From contig NZ_AUGL01000026.1 in the NCBI RefSeq assembly GCF_000422645.1, positions 1-64,000 on the forward strand: 64,000 nt of DNA, written 5' to 3'. Within the stretch, counting starts at the first letter, position 1, and each line of letters starts with the position of its first letter. The position numbers and the translations under genes are program-made. The notes below the pieces were generated by a model. It was not told the origin of the DNA, searched no databases, and saw only the letters and a list, made by a program, of their open reading frames with translations. Positions 30,023 to 38,786 of the stretch are shown piece by piece. This DNA comes from Ferrimonas futtsuensis DSM 18154. GTDB taxonomy: Bacteria; Pseudomonadota; Gammaproteobacteria; Enterobacterales; Shewanellaceae.

Positions 30023-30868
30023 ATGAGACGAATCGGAGCCCACGTCAGCGCCTCAGGCGGCGTAGAGAATGCCCCTCTGAACGCCCGGAAGATTGGCGCA
30101 AAATCCTTTGCCCTGTTCACCAAGAATCAGCGTCGCTGGCAGGCCAAACCCCTTACAGAGAAGAGCATCCAGGCCTTCAAGGAGAACTGCGCCAAGGTGG
30201 GCATCGCCCCGCAGCATATCCTGCCCCATGACAGCTACCTGATTAACCTGGGCCACCCGGACCCCGATGCCCTGGCACGCTCGCGGGAGGCCTTCATCGA
30301 TGAGATGCAGCGCTGTGAACAGCTGGGTCTGCCACTGCTTAACTTCCACCCAGGCAGTCATCTGAAGCAGATCGACGAAGACCACTGCCTGAAGCTGATC
30401 GCCGACTCCATCAACCTGGCCCTGGACAAGACTCAGGGGGTGACCGCAGTGATCGAAAACACCGCGGGACAAGGCTCCAATATGGGACACCGCTTCGAAC
30501 ACCTGGCCCGCATCATCGAACTGGTGGAGGACAAAAGCCGGATTGGGGTCTGTCTGGATACCTGCCACACCTTTGCCGCCGGCTATGACCTGTCCAGCTA
30601 CGCCGCCGCCGAGGCCACCTTCGCGGAGTTTGACGCAATCGTAGGACTGGAATACCTCAAGGCGATGCACCTCAATGGCTCCAAATCCACCCTGGGCAGT
30701 CGGGTGGACCGTCACCACAGCCTGCAGCAAGGGGAGATGGGGGTCGACGCATTTGAATTTATTATGAACCATCCCTCGACACAGGAGATCCCCATGGTCC
30801 TGGAGACCATTGATGAAGATCTTTGGGCCGAAGAGATCCGCTGGTTGTACAGCCTGGAGAGAGATTGA
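30023..30868 (+). CDS. nfo: Endonuclease IV (AP endonuclease)
   Basis: 281-aa TIM-barrel tri-zinc apurinic/apyrimidinic endonuclease. Starts [17 protein letters not shown]. The family signatures [36 protein letters not shown] and the C-terminal ETID motif supply the zinc ligands. ATG 30023 is chosen over the 48-codon upstream extension. It acts directly after Ung in base excision repair; the two genes share a 121-bp divergent promoter region. Confidence 0.96.
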   Translation: MRRIGAHVSASGGVENAPLNARKIGAKSFALFTKNQRRWQAKPLTEKSIQAFKENCAKVGIAPQHILPHDSYLINLGHPDPDALARSREAFIDEMQRCEQLGLPLLNFHPGSHLKQIDEDHCLKLIADSINLALDKTQGVTAVIENTAGQGSNMGHRFEHLARIIELVEDKSRIGVCLDTCHTFAAGYDLSSYAAAEATFAEFDAIVGLEYLKAMHLNGSKSTLGSRVDRHHSLQQGEMGVDAFEFIMNHPSTQEIPMVLETIDEDLWAEEIRWLYSLERD

Positions 30869-30883
30869 GCCCGGAAGACAGGC

Positions 30884-30912
30884 AAAAAAAAGGCAGGCCA
30901 TCAAGGCCTGCC
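30884..30912 (-). terminator. Minus-strand terminator-like hairpin without a gene
   Basis: GGCAGGCC (30892-30899) / GGCCTGCC (30905-30912) with loop ATCAA and eight A on the plus strand: a good intrinsic terminator only for minus-strand RNA. The adjacent nfo gene is on the plus strand, and no minus-strand gene is convincing in 30913-31343. Confidence 0.6.
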
Positions 30913-31343
30913 AACAGTAAAATAGCAAAAGGGACTGACGTATTGAGAAGCTCCGACACAAAAAAACTTCTCGGCCCCATTTGGCAAAATAACTGGATGA
31001 AACGAAAAACACTCACACACTGAGATGGCACAAACCTTGTGCCTATACCCTGCGGCGATCATTGACCTGGACTCTGACTCCTGAATCAACGAGGTGTTCA
31101 ATTTACCCCCAATCCAGGCCTGGCACAAACGACGAAAAATACTCCTCGAATTAATTTCGCTCATGTGAAATGGCGATATCGCTCCCATTAACCGATCTCT
31201 ACAAATCAGTAACTTCATGCAACCTGACCATTGCTGTGACCCATGCCACAGCACAGAGTCCGGTATCAATGCAAATAAGTGTCATTAATAAACCAAACTG
31301 ATAGAGTGTGGCCTCCACTCTCCACAGAAAATCAGGAACTGCG
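30913..31343. other. Non-coding region upstream of ltaE
   Basis: About 430 bp with no supported protein gene. It contains a hairpin GGCACAA-ACC-TTGTGCC (31027-31043), a CRP-like site (31235-31250) and, on the minus strand, space for a small RNA ending at the terminator at 30884-30912. Confidence 0.45.
31235..31250 (+). promoter_or_regulatory. CRP-like site upstream of ltaE
   Basis: TGTGA-CCCATG-CCACA matches 9 of 10 bases of the CRP half-site consensus and lies inside a wider palindrome TGCTGTG (31232-31238) / CACAGCA (31247-31253). It is centred about 100 bp before the ltaE start. Confidence 0.45.
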
Positions 31344-32360
31344 ATGATCGATTTCCGCTCCGATACGGTAACCCGCCCCAGTGAAGAGATGCGCCGTCTT
31401 ATGGCCGACGCTCAGGTTGGGGACGACGTCTACGGCGATGACCCCAGCGTCAATCGACTGGAGGAGTACACCGCGGATCTGGCCGGTTTCGAAGCAGCCC
31501 TGTTCACCAGCTCCGGCACCCAGGCCAATCTGCTGGCCCTGATGAGCCATTGCCAGCGGGGAGACGAATACCTCTGTGGTCAGCAGGCACACAACTACCG
31601 ATTCGAAGGGGGCGGCGCCGCCGTTCTGGGATCCATCCAGCCTCAACCGGTGGAGAACAACCCAGATGGCACCCTGCCTCTGGATACGCTTGCGGCCCAG
31701 ATAAAGCCCGATGACATCCACTTCGCCCAGACCCGACTGCTGAGCCTGGAGAACACCATCGGCGGTAAGGTACTCCCCCAGGAGTATCTGGCTCGAGCCC
31801 AGCGTTTTGCCTTCGATCATGGCCTGAAGATCCACCTGGATGGCGCCCGGGTATTCAACGCAGCGGTAAAGCTGCAACTGCCCCTGTCCGCCATCGCCCA
31901 GCATTTCGACTCCCTGACCATCTGTCTGTCCAAGGGGTTGGGGGCACCTGTGGGCTCGCTGCTGGTCGGTGATGAAGCCCTTATCAACAAGGCTCGCCGC
32001 TGGCGCAAGGTGCTGGGCGGAGGCATGCGCCAGGCTGGCATCCTGGCCGCCGCCGGGCAATACGCCCTTGAGCACAATGTGGCGCGCCTGGCCGAGGATC
32101 ACGCCAACGCCCTTCACCTGGCCAGTGAACTGAGCCAACTTGAGGAGTTTGAAGTTGACCTGGCCCAGGTCCAGACCAATATGGTGTTTGCCCGCCTGAA
32201 GGGACAGGATCCGAGGGCTCTGCAGCATCACCTGGCTCAGCGGGGTATCGTCATCTCCGCGGCCAATACCCTGAGACTGGTGACCCACCTGGATGTGGAT
32301 CGAGCCGGCGTGGATAAGCTGGTCACCGAAACCAAAGCTTTCTTTACGAGTAACAGATAA
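31344..32360 (+). CDS. ltaE: Low-specificity L-threonine aldolase
   Basis: 338-aa PLP enzyme splitting L-threonine or L-allo-threonine into glycine and acetaldehyde. Start MIDFRSDTVTRPSEEMRRLM. The PLP lysine lies in SLTICLSKGLGAPVGS. ATG 31344 (AGGAA upstream) is used rather than a 12-codon upstream extension. Its TAA overlaps the yciA ATG by one base. Confidence 0.95.
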   Translation: MIDFRSDTVTRPSEEMRRLMADAQVGDDVYGDDPSVNRLEEYTADLAGFEAALFTSSGTQANLLALMSHCQRGDEYLCGQQAHNYRFEGGGAAVLGSIQPQPVENNPDGTLPLDTLAAQIKPDDIHFAQTRLLSLENTIGGKVLPQEYLARAQRFAFDHGLKIHLDGARVFNAAVKLQLPLSAIAQHFDSLTICLSKGLGAPVGSLLVGDEALINKARRWRKVLGGGMRQAGILAAAGQYALEHNVARLAEDHANALHLASELSQLEEFEVDLAQVQTNMVFARLKGQDPRALQHHLAQRGIVISAANTLRLVTHLDVDRAGVDKLVTETKAFFTSNR

Positions 32361-32755
32361 TGAGCAACACACGCACTCCCAAGGGCCAACTGCTGCTGCG
32401 TACCCTGGCCATGCCCGCTGACACCAACCCCAACGGCGACATTTTCGGCGGCTGGATCATGTCCCAGATGGACATGGCAGGCGGTCTGCTGGCCAAGGAG
32501 ATCGCCCGAGGACGTATCTGCACAGTGTCGGTAGATGGCATGAGTTTCCATACTCCGGTCTCGGTAGGAGACGCGGTGTGCGTTTATGGCCAATGTACCC
32601 GAGTTGGCACCAGCTCCATGACCATTACCCTGGAGGTGTGGGCCAAGCCGGTACTCAAAGGAGAAGATGAGCGTCATTGCGTGACAGAAGGCACCTTTAC
32701 CTATGTGGCCATCACCGACTCCGGGAAGCCAAGGCCAGTCCCAGCACAGCGCTGA
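32360..32755 (+). CDS. yciA: Acyl-CoA thioesterase YciA
   Basis: 131-aa hot-dog fold thioesterase that hydrolyses short to long acyl-CoAs. Family motif NPNGDIFGGWIMSQMDMAGG with the catalytic Asp. Translationally coupled to ltaE (TAATG). Confidence 0.92.
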   Translation: MSNTRTPKGQLLLRTLAMPADTNPNGDIFGGWIMSQMDMAGGLLAKEIARGRICTVSVDGMSFHTPVSVGDAVCVYGQCTRVGTSSMTITLEVWAKPVLKGEDERHCVTEGTFTYVAITDSGKPRPVPAQR

Positions 32756-32770
32756 CATCAGGACATCTGC

Positions 32771-32802
32771 CAAAAAATGGGGAGCCAATGGCTCCCCTTT
32801 CT
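32771..32802. terminator. Bidirectional terminator yciA/ndh
   Basis: GGGGAGCC-AAT-GGCTCCCC stem with A6 on one side and a short T run on the other, between convergent genes. Confidence 0.85.
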
Positions 32803-32829
32803 CTACCTGCATCATTCACTGACTGAATA

Positions 32830-34125
32830 TCAATGCAACTTTAACTCAGGCCGCATCAGACGTTGCAACCCATTGAGGGTCATCAGCAACAGCCCTCGCC
32901 AAAGCCCATGCAGGGCGATCAGGTGTCGGCGATAGAGGGTGGTATACACCCAGCGTGCCAGCTTCCCCTTCACCGTCATTCCACCTCCGACACAGGAGAG
33001 CAGATTGCCCACGGTATGGAATCTGGACATGTTGATGAAGGCACCCAGATCCCGGTAAACATACTCACCCAGGGGGGCGTTGGAGTCCTCCATCAACTTC
33101 TGAACGTTGTCACCCACCAACAGAGCCATCTGCCGGGCAGTCTGCCCCCTCGGCGGCACCCAGGAACCATCCTCCTGAGGGCAGGCGGCACAGTCTCCGA
33201 AGGCAAAGATGGCCGGATCGGTGACACTCTGACAACTTGGGTGCACCAGGATCTGATCCGTGTTGCTGGTCTCCAGCCCCAGAGTGGCAAGCATGGGGTG
33301 GCCTTTTACCCCAGCGGACCAGATCACCATATCTGACGGGATAAACTGGCCACTACTGGTCAACATGCCATCAGCCTTTACTTCGCTGATGCGGGTATTG
33401 GTCATCACATTAACCCCCAGTTTGCCCAGCTCTCGGCCTACCGCATCGCAGATGTGCAGTTTATCGATCCTCGGCAGTACCCGGTTGGACGCTTCTATCA
33501 GGTTGACCTTCAGCAGATCTTCCTTGATGTCATAGCCGTAGCCCCTCAGGGTATTGGCCGCATGGTGCATCTCCGCCGCCATCTCAACACCGGTTGCTCC
33601 GGCACCAACGATGGAGATCTGGAAGTGCTCCGTCTCCACATTATGCTCCTTGGCGTACTGCAGGAATCGGTTGCGGATCTTGCGACGCAGCTGCATCGCC
33701 TCCTCGGTCAGATCAAGAAAATCACAGTACTGCTGCACGCCGGCAATCCCAAAATCGTTGGTGACCGCCCCCACTCCCAACACCAGGTAGTCATAGTCGA
33801 TGCGCCGCTCAGGCAGGATCTCCCTGTCCTGGTCATCCTTCATGGGAGAGAGAATCAGCTGCTTCGCCCCCCGGTCGATGCCATGCAGCATCCCCTGCTC
33901 GAACCGATACCCATTCCGTGCAGCATGAACCCGGTAATCCAGGGCATTGAGCCCCTCATCCAGACTGCCCGTGGCCAGCTCATGCAACAGAGGCTTCCAG
34001 ATATGGTGATCACAGCGATCCACCAGGGTGATCTCCGCTTTTCCCTTCTTTCCCAATTTCCTGCCCAGCTTAGTCACTATCTCCATGCCGCCGGCTCCGC
34101 CGCCGACGATCACTATCTTAGTCAT
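32830..34125 (-). CDS. ndh: Type II NADH:quinone oxidoreductase
   Basis: 431-aa single-subunit, non-proton-pumping NADH dehydrogenase on the inner face of the membrane. The FAD-binding GxGxxG is at the N-terminus (IVIVGGGAGGMEI), a second NAD-binding GAGATGVEMAAE lies mid-protein, and the C-terminal amphipathic segment anchors it. ATG 34125 has GGAG upstream; the in-frame upstream extension to 34251 lacks homology. Two hairpins and a 12-bp inverted repeat lie in its upstream region. Confidence 0.93.
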   Translation of the reverse strand: MTKIVIVGGGAGGMEIVTKLGRKLGKKGKAEITLVDRCDHHIWKPLLHELATGSLDEGLNALDYRVHAARNGYRFEQGMLHGIDRGAKQLILSPMKDDQDREILPERRIDYDYLVLGVGAVTNDFGIAGVQQYCDFLDLTEEAMQLRRKIRNRFLQYAKEHNVETEHFQISIVGAGATGVEMAAEMHHAANTLRGYGYDIKEDLLKVNLIEASNRVLPRIDKLHICDAVGRELGKLGVNVMTNTRISEVKADGMLTSSGQFIPSDMVIWSAGVKGHPMLATLGLETSNTDQILVHPSCQSVTDPAIFAFGDCAACPQEDGSWVPPRGQTARQMALLVGDNVQKLMEDSNAPLGEYVYRDLGAFINMSRFHTVGNLLSCVGGGMTVKGKLARWVYTTLYRRHLIALHGLWRGLLLMTLNGLQRLMRPELKLH

Positions 34126-34161
34126 TGCTCCACTCCAGGTTGGACTCTTAGGAAAACACTT

Positions 34162-34195
34162 GGCGGGTGACTCCCGCCATCCGGTAAAGTACCGG
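34162..34195 (-). promoter_or_regulatory. Tandem hairpins in the ndh leader
   Basis: GGCGGG-TGACT-CCCGCC (34162-34178) and CCGGTA-AAG-TACCGG (34181-34195) sit back to back 37-70 bp upstream of the ndh ATG. After the proximal hairpin minus RNA reads AAGTGTTTT, a weak U tract. Could be an attenuator or a protein-binding leader. Confidence 0.35.
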
Positions 34196-34354
34196 GTTAA
34201 CAACGGCTTAAGCAAAAGTTGATCCAGTGAAGATCGGGGCGAGTCTAACAATGGCCAAGGTGCTCAGCAATTAGCCAAAAGGATAGGAAAAAAGCTTTTA
34301 TGATCAGCAACTAAATAAACCAGAAATGAAGATGGGGCGCACATCTAATGCGCT

Positions 34355-34412
34355 GATTATCGAAAGTTTTCTTGAAAAAATAACCAATTGACCAATTGAG
34401 CTTTCGATAATC
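34355..34412. repeat. 12-bp inverted repeat with tandem repeats in its centre
   Basis: GATTATCGAAAG (34355-34366) is exactly repeated in inverse as CTTTCGATAATC (34401-34412). Between them lie two tandem copies of ACCAATTG (34383-34390, 34391-34398), and CTTGAAAA occurs after each arm. The element lies in A/T-rich intergenic DNA between ndh and the EAL gene. Confidence 0.7.
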
Positions 34413-34543
34413 TTGAAAAGTTACACTTTTATGCACCAAAGCTGTGCAAACATTGAGAATGACGCCCAGTAATGATGTTTGTTCTCCTTGGCTTCTCAGA
34501 AAGTTTCACAGACTCCCCCCCAGGGTCCAAGGGTAAGACCAGG

Positions 34544-36805
34544 TCAATGGGCAAGGGGCTCCACTTCCAGGACTTTACCAAACTCCACAATGGGCATGGG
34601 CTTGCCGTGCAGATAGCCCTGCATCAGGTCGCAGCCATGGCGGGCCAGCCACCTCTGCTGCTCTGCGTACTCCACCCCCTCGGCAACCACAGTGAGACCC
34701 AGGGTGTTGGCCAGTGACAGCACCGCTTTGGTGATTTTGCAGTAATAGGGATCCCGGGGGAGATGACGCACAAAACTGTAATCGATCTTGAGCACATCAA
34801 AGGGAAGCTGGGACAGGTGGGCCAGTGAAGAGTAGCCGGTTCCGAAGTCATCGATGGCAAAGCAGATCCCTAAGGCCTTCAGCCTGAGCATCACCTCCTT
34901 GCCCCGCTCCAGGTTCTCCATCATCATCGACTCGGTCAACTCAAACTCCACCATCTCCGGGTCCACCCCGGTGCGCTGGATCACCGACTCCACCCTCTCA
35001 ACAAATTTGCTGTCCATCAGCTGGCGGGCCGAGATGTTCACCGCCACCCCCATCTCTCCTCCCTGACCATTCCAGCTGCACACCTGAAGGCAGGCCTGTT
35101 CCAGCACCCACTCCCCGATGTCCAGTATCAGGCCAGTCTGCTCCGCCAGGCCGATAAATTCATCAGGGGGGACCAAACCCAGTTCCGGGTGCTGCCAGCG
35201 CAACAGTGCTTCGGCCCCGACAATCTGCCCATGATGGTTGCACTGCTTCTGGTAGTAGACCTGCAGTTGATTCCGCTCCAGGGCATAGCGCAGATCCTGC
35301 TCCAACTGCACCCTGCGACGCTCCATGTCACCCTGCTCAGGAGTATGGATACAGAGGCGGTCCCCTCCCTGGGCCGCGGCCCGCCCCGCTGCGCAGTCCG
35401 CATCACGCACCAGGCTGTCCACATCCCGCTCGGACAATCCCGTTGCCGCAAACCCCTGGCTCAGTGTGAAATGAAAACGCCGGTTGGTCCTGACGCACAC
35501 CACTGGCGACGCAAACCCCCGCCGGATCCGTTCGGCCAACGCCTTCACCCTGGTGCGTTTAAACGGGGTCACCCAGAGCATGGCAAACCGGGTAGACTCG
35601 AACCGGTAGAGGGAGAGCTGTGCATCGGGATCCGCCTCCTTATTCAACTGGTTCCTCAGCAACTCTGTGGCCCCCTTGAGCACAGAATCCCCCCCTTCGA
35701 AACCGATGGCGGCGGTCACCCTTTGAAAGCGGTCCAGGTGCAGCATACCCACCACCACATCGTGCTGAGACTCTTTAAGCCAGAACTTGAGATCCCGCTC
35801 GAACTGGCGTCGGTTTGGCAGGCCAGTGAGAAAGTCATGGTTAACCTGATGCTCCATGTTCTTCTCTACCCGGCGAGCCTTGGAGATATCCTTGAGATGG
35901 AACTGCACCTGGGACAATGATTTGAGCAACACCATGCGCACCAGCAGGGTGCGGTTGCCCACCTCCTGCTCCCTCTCCAAAAGCTCATCACCCTGCTGAA
36001 TCAGCTGCTGGGCGTCAGGCTTAATCTGTTCAAGCAGTGTTGCCGGGCCGGACAGCCCCAGCAAGCGGCACAGACTCAACGCCGCAGGATTGGCGTATTC
36101 CACCTCCAGGTTCAGGTTGCTCGCCATGACAGGATCCGGGTTGCGCTTGGCAAAACTGGTCAGCCTGAGGCTTCGCCTGTGTTCTTTCGTGTAGAGTCGC
36201 AACAGATAGATGACGGCGCCAACCAGCAACCACAGGGCCAGATTGGCCCCCATGGCCATCTCCATGGCTTGCTGATTGAGGGCTCGCACCGTATCGGGAT
36301 AACTCTGGCCGCTGAGCATCAGCTGTTCAGACATGGAGGAGAGCTCACCCTGAACCCGTTCCGAGACAGACAGGGTGGCAGAAAAAACGGATTCCAGGCG
36401 CTCCCCCTGACTCAGCCCTTCGCCGTAGAGGGCCAGCAGTTCATCCAGGCGGCCTGCCCCCTCCTCCAACAGCCGCACCAAAACAGGAGAGTGGCGCTCC
36501 AGGGCACCGGTGGAAACCATGTCGAGCACGCGCAATCTGGCCTGGGTCAGGGACTGGAGCAGAGAGGGAGTCAGCCCTTGATGCCTGAGCGCCATCAACA
36601 GCTTCTCTATGGATACGACCTCGAACTGCAGCCGATGCACCTGGGCCAGGCTGGGCAGTTGCTCATTGACCAGATGGTGGCTGGCGCCATCGAGCTCGAC
36701 ACCATGCAGATGGATGCGCCAGGCACCCAGTCCACCCAATGAGAGAATAATGAGAAAGAGCACCACCAGCTGTGCTCTGATAGACCATGCGGAGTAACTG
36801 CGCAT
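34544..36805 (-). CDS. Membrane-anchored c-di-GMP phosphodiesterase (degenerate GGDEF + EAL)
   Basis: 753 aa from ATG 36805. TM helices near residues 10-30 and 205-225 flank a ~170-residue helical periplasmic sensor, followed by a PAS-like linker, a GGDEF domain and a C-terminal EAL domain. The GGDEF active-site motif is replaced by RFESTRF, so cyclase activity is unlikely. The EAL domain keeps EALLRW, NISARQL, ELTESMMM, DDFGTGYSSL and VAEGVE, so phosphodiesterase activity is expected. It probably lowers c-di-GMP in response to an external signal; pilus genes (pilTU) lie nearby. Confidence 0.9.
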   Translation of the reverse strand: MRSYSAWSIRAQLVVLFLIILSLGGLGAWRIHLHGVELDGASHHLVNEQLPSLAQVHRLQFEVVSIEKLLMALRHQGLTPSLLQSLTQARLRVLDMVSTGALERHSPVLVRLLEEGAGRLDELLALYGEGLSQGERLESVFSATLSVSERVQGELSSMSEQLMLSGQSYPDTVRALNQQAMEMAMGANLALWLLVGAVIYLLRLYTKEHRRSLRLTSFAKRNPDPVMASNLNLEVEYANPAALSLCRLLGLSGPATLLEQIKPDAQQLIQQGDELLEREQEVGNRTLLVRMVLLKSLSQVQFHLKDISKARRVEKNMEHQVNHDFLTGLPNRRQFERDLKFWLKESQHDVVVGMLHLDRFQRVTAAIGFEGGDSVLKGATELLRNQLNKEADPDAQLSLYRFESTRFAMLWVTPFKRTRVKALAERIRRGFASPVVCVRTNRRFHFTLSQGFAATGLSERDVDSLVRDADCAAGRAAAQGGDRLCIHTPEQGDMERRRVQLEQDLRYALERNQLQVYYQKQCNHHGQIVGAEALLRWQHPELGLVPPDEFIGLAEQTGLILDIGEWVLEQACLQVCSWNGQGGEMGVAVNISARQLMDSKFVERVESVIQRTGVDPEMVEFELTESMMMENLERGKEVMLRLKALGICFAIDDFGTGYSSLAHLSQLPFDVLKIDYSFVRHLPRDPYYCKITKAVLSLANTLGLTVVAEGVEYAEQQRWLARHGCDLMQGYLHGKPMPIVEFGKVLEVEPLAH

Positions 36806-36991
36806 CCTTGCACCTCTAAACCCAGAGAGTCCTCCCGACTCCAACTTTAAAGTTAGTCAGAATGGACGGTTCCCGCTAGGCCCAGGTGCAAAACCAGGGT
36901 GTCGAGTTAGCAGTCTCCTGGCACAAAAAGCTATTTGGTCAGATAGTTGCCCCAGAGTCACCACCAAACATTTCCTAGAAATCCGGGCGGA

Positions 36992-37651
36992 TCACTCACA
37001 AGTGGATGAGTCACTTTCTCGCAGCAGTCCCGCTTCCAGCAGGGCCAGGTTGTGCTCAGCCAGGCGTTCGATGAACTCTTCATCCAGAGTAATGCCATGA
37101 AGCTGGAGCATTTTCGGCGGTGCGACAAAAGGAAACACCATCAAGCTCATCAGGCTCAGTCTGGCCATGGTTGGGTCTATACCGGGCTTGAGATCACCAT
37201 TGTCTGCCATGGCCTGCATCAGCGGCTTTTCGCCCAGCCCAAGTCCTTTCTCAATCATGGAGTAGGCATGAACGACCTGACCATCCCTGCCATCCATGGA
37301 GAGCAGTCGATACATCAGCTTGGGAAAAGAGGGGCTCTTGGACATCACCCGATAATAGGTACGAAACATCTCAGACAGGGATGAGAAGTCCTCCCCCTGC
37401 CTGGCCTTGATCGCCTTGTCGAACACAGGCTGAACCGTCTCCTGCATCATCGCCTCAAACAATCCCCACTTGTTGGAGAAGTAGTAGCGAATCAGCGAAG
37501 CATTCACCCCGGCCCGCTCGGCCACCTTACGGGTGGACACCTTTTCGTAGGGCAATTCAGAGAACAGATCCCGGGCTGCTTCTATCAACAGCTCTCTGGC
37601 ATTGGACTCCCCGACTGGCCGCCCCAGTTTATTGGCCATGGATTCCGTCAC
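36992..37651 (-). CDS. TetR/AcrR-family transcriptional regulator
   Basis: 219 aa counted from GTG 37651 (ATG 37639 is an alternative start). N-terminal HTH: STRKVAERAGVNASLIRYYFSNKWGLFEAMM. The C-terminal ligand domain is not diagnostic. It lies only 11 bp after pilU on the same strand, so it may be co-transcribed with pilTU; target and ligand are unknown. Confidence 0.85.
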   Translation of the reverse strand: MTESMANKLGRPVGESNARELLIEAARDLFSELPYEKVSTRKVAERAGVNASLIRYYFSNKWGLFEAMMQETVQPVFDKAIKARQGEDFSSLSEMFRTYYRVMSKSPSFPKLMYRLLSMDGRDGQVVHAYSMIEKGLGLGEKPLMQAMADNGDLKPGIDPTMARLSLMSLMVFPFVAPPKMLQLHGITLDEEFIERLAEHNLALLEAGLLRESDSSTCE

Positions 37652-37662
37652 CCCTGCGTACT

Positions 37663-38778
37663 CTAGTCCAGTTCAATGGTGACCCCTTCCAGGCTGCCCG
37701 TTGAGCCCCCCTCACTGGCCTTGAGTTTGATCATCAGTCTCAGGTCATTGGGGGAATCGGCGTAGTGAAGGGCATCCTCATAGCTGATCTGCTTAGCCAT
37801 GTAGAGGTCAAACAGAGCCTGGTCGAAGGTCTGCATCCCCTGCTCCCGACTGGCCGCCATGGTCGCCTTCAACTCATGCAGTTCACCCTTGGCAATCAGG
37901 TCCGCCACCCTGGGGGTGTTCAGCAGCACCTCGATGGCCACCCTGCGGCCATTGCCCTCCTTGCAGGGCACCAGTTGTTGGGCCATCACCGCCTTCAGAT
38001 TCAACGAGAGGTCAAACAGCAGCTGCCGGTGCTTCTCCTTGGGCACCAGGTGCATGATGCGATCCAGTGCCTGATTGGCGTTGTTAGCGTGCAGTGTGGC
38101 CATACACAGATGGCCGGTTTCCGCGAAGGCCAGGGCAAACTCCATGGTCTCCTGACTGCGGATCTCACCAATGAGGATCACATCCGGAGCCTGGCGCAGG
38201 GAGCTCTTCAGGGCCGCTTCGAAGGATTCGGTGTCCAGCCCCACCTCCCTCTGGGTCACTATGCTTTTGCGGTGCTTATGGACAAACTCCACCGGGTCCT
38301 CGATGGTGAGGATGTGCCCCGCCTGATGGGCATTGCGGTGTCCCACCATGGCCGCCAGCGAGGTGGACTTACCCGTGCCCGTGGCCCCCACCATGATCAC
38401 CAGGCCGCGCTTGGCCATCACCACGTCCGTCATCACCCGAGGCAGGTGCAACTGCTGGGGCGTGGGGATCTCGGTCTGAATGCGACGCAGCACCATGCCT
38501 GCCTGCTCCCGCTGCCAGAATGCAGAGACCCGGAAACGCCCCAGAGACTCATCAAAGCTGTAGGCGAAATTGGCCTCGCGATGCCGATGAAACTGCGCTT
38601 TGGTGTCCGCAGTCATCACAGACTCCACCAGGGACAGAGCCTGCTCAGCGGTCAGTGGCGCCTCACCAAGGGGAGTCATCACCCCGTCAACCTTGGCACT
38701 GGGGGGAAAGTCTGCGGTGATAAACAGGTCACTGGCCTGGTGGCTGACCATCTGGGCCAAAAGCCGATTGATCTCCAT
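37663..38778 (-). CDS. pilU: Type IV pilus retraction ATPase PilU
   Basis: 371-aa PilT-paralogue hexameric ATPase that assists pilus retraction. Walker A GATGTGKST at 131-139, Asp box TIEDPVEFVH, Walker B VILIGEIR and HLCMATLHANNA. The C-terminal ~30 residues, rich in Gly, Ser and Glu, are PilU-like rather than PilT. Follows pilT after 8 bp. Confidence 0.95.
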   Translation of the reverse strand: MEINRLLAQMVSHQASDLFITADFPPSAKVDGVMTPLGEAPLTAEQALSLVESVMTADTKAQFHRHREANFAYSFDESLGRFRVSAFWQREQAGMVLRRIQTEIPTPQQLHLPRVMTDVVMAKRGLVIMVGATGTGKSTSLAAMVGHRNAHQAGHILTIEDPVEFVHKHRKSIVTQREVGLDTESFEAALKSSLRQAPDVILIGEIRSQETMEFALAFAETGHLCMATLHANNANQALDRIMHLVPKEKHRQLLFDLSLNLKAVMAQQLVPCKEGNGRRVAIEVLLNTPRVADLIAKGELHELKATMAASREQGMQTFDQALFDLYMAKQISYEDALHYADSPNDLRLMIKLKASEGGSTGSLEGVTIELD

Positions 38779-38786
38779 GGGGGCTC

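Noticed and set aside
31026-31043. Sigma-54 site TGGCAC-N5-TTGT upstream of ltaE
   Set aside because: It is part of a symmetric hairpin (GGCACAA/TTGTGCC), has the wrong -12 base, and is about 300 bp from the gene.
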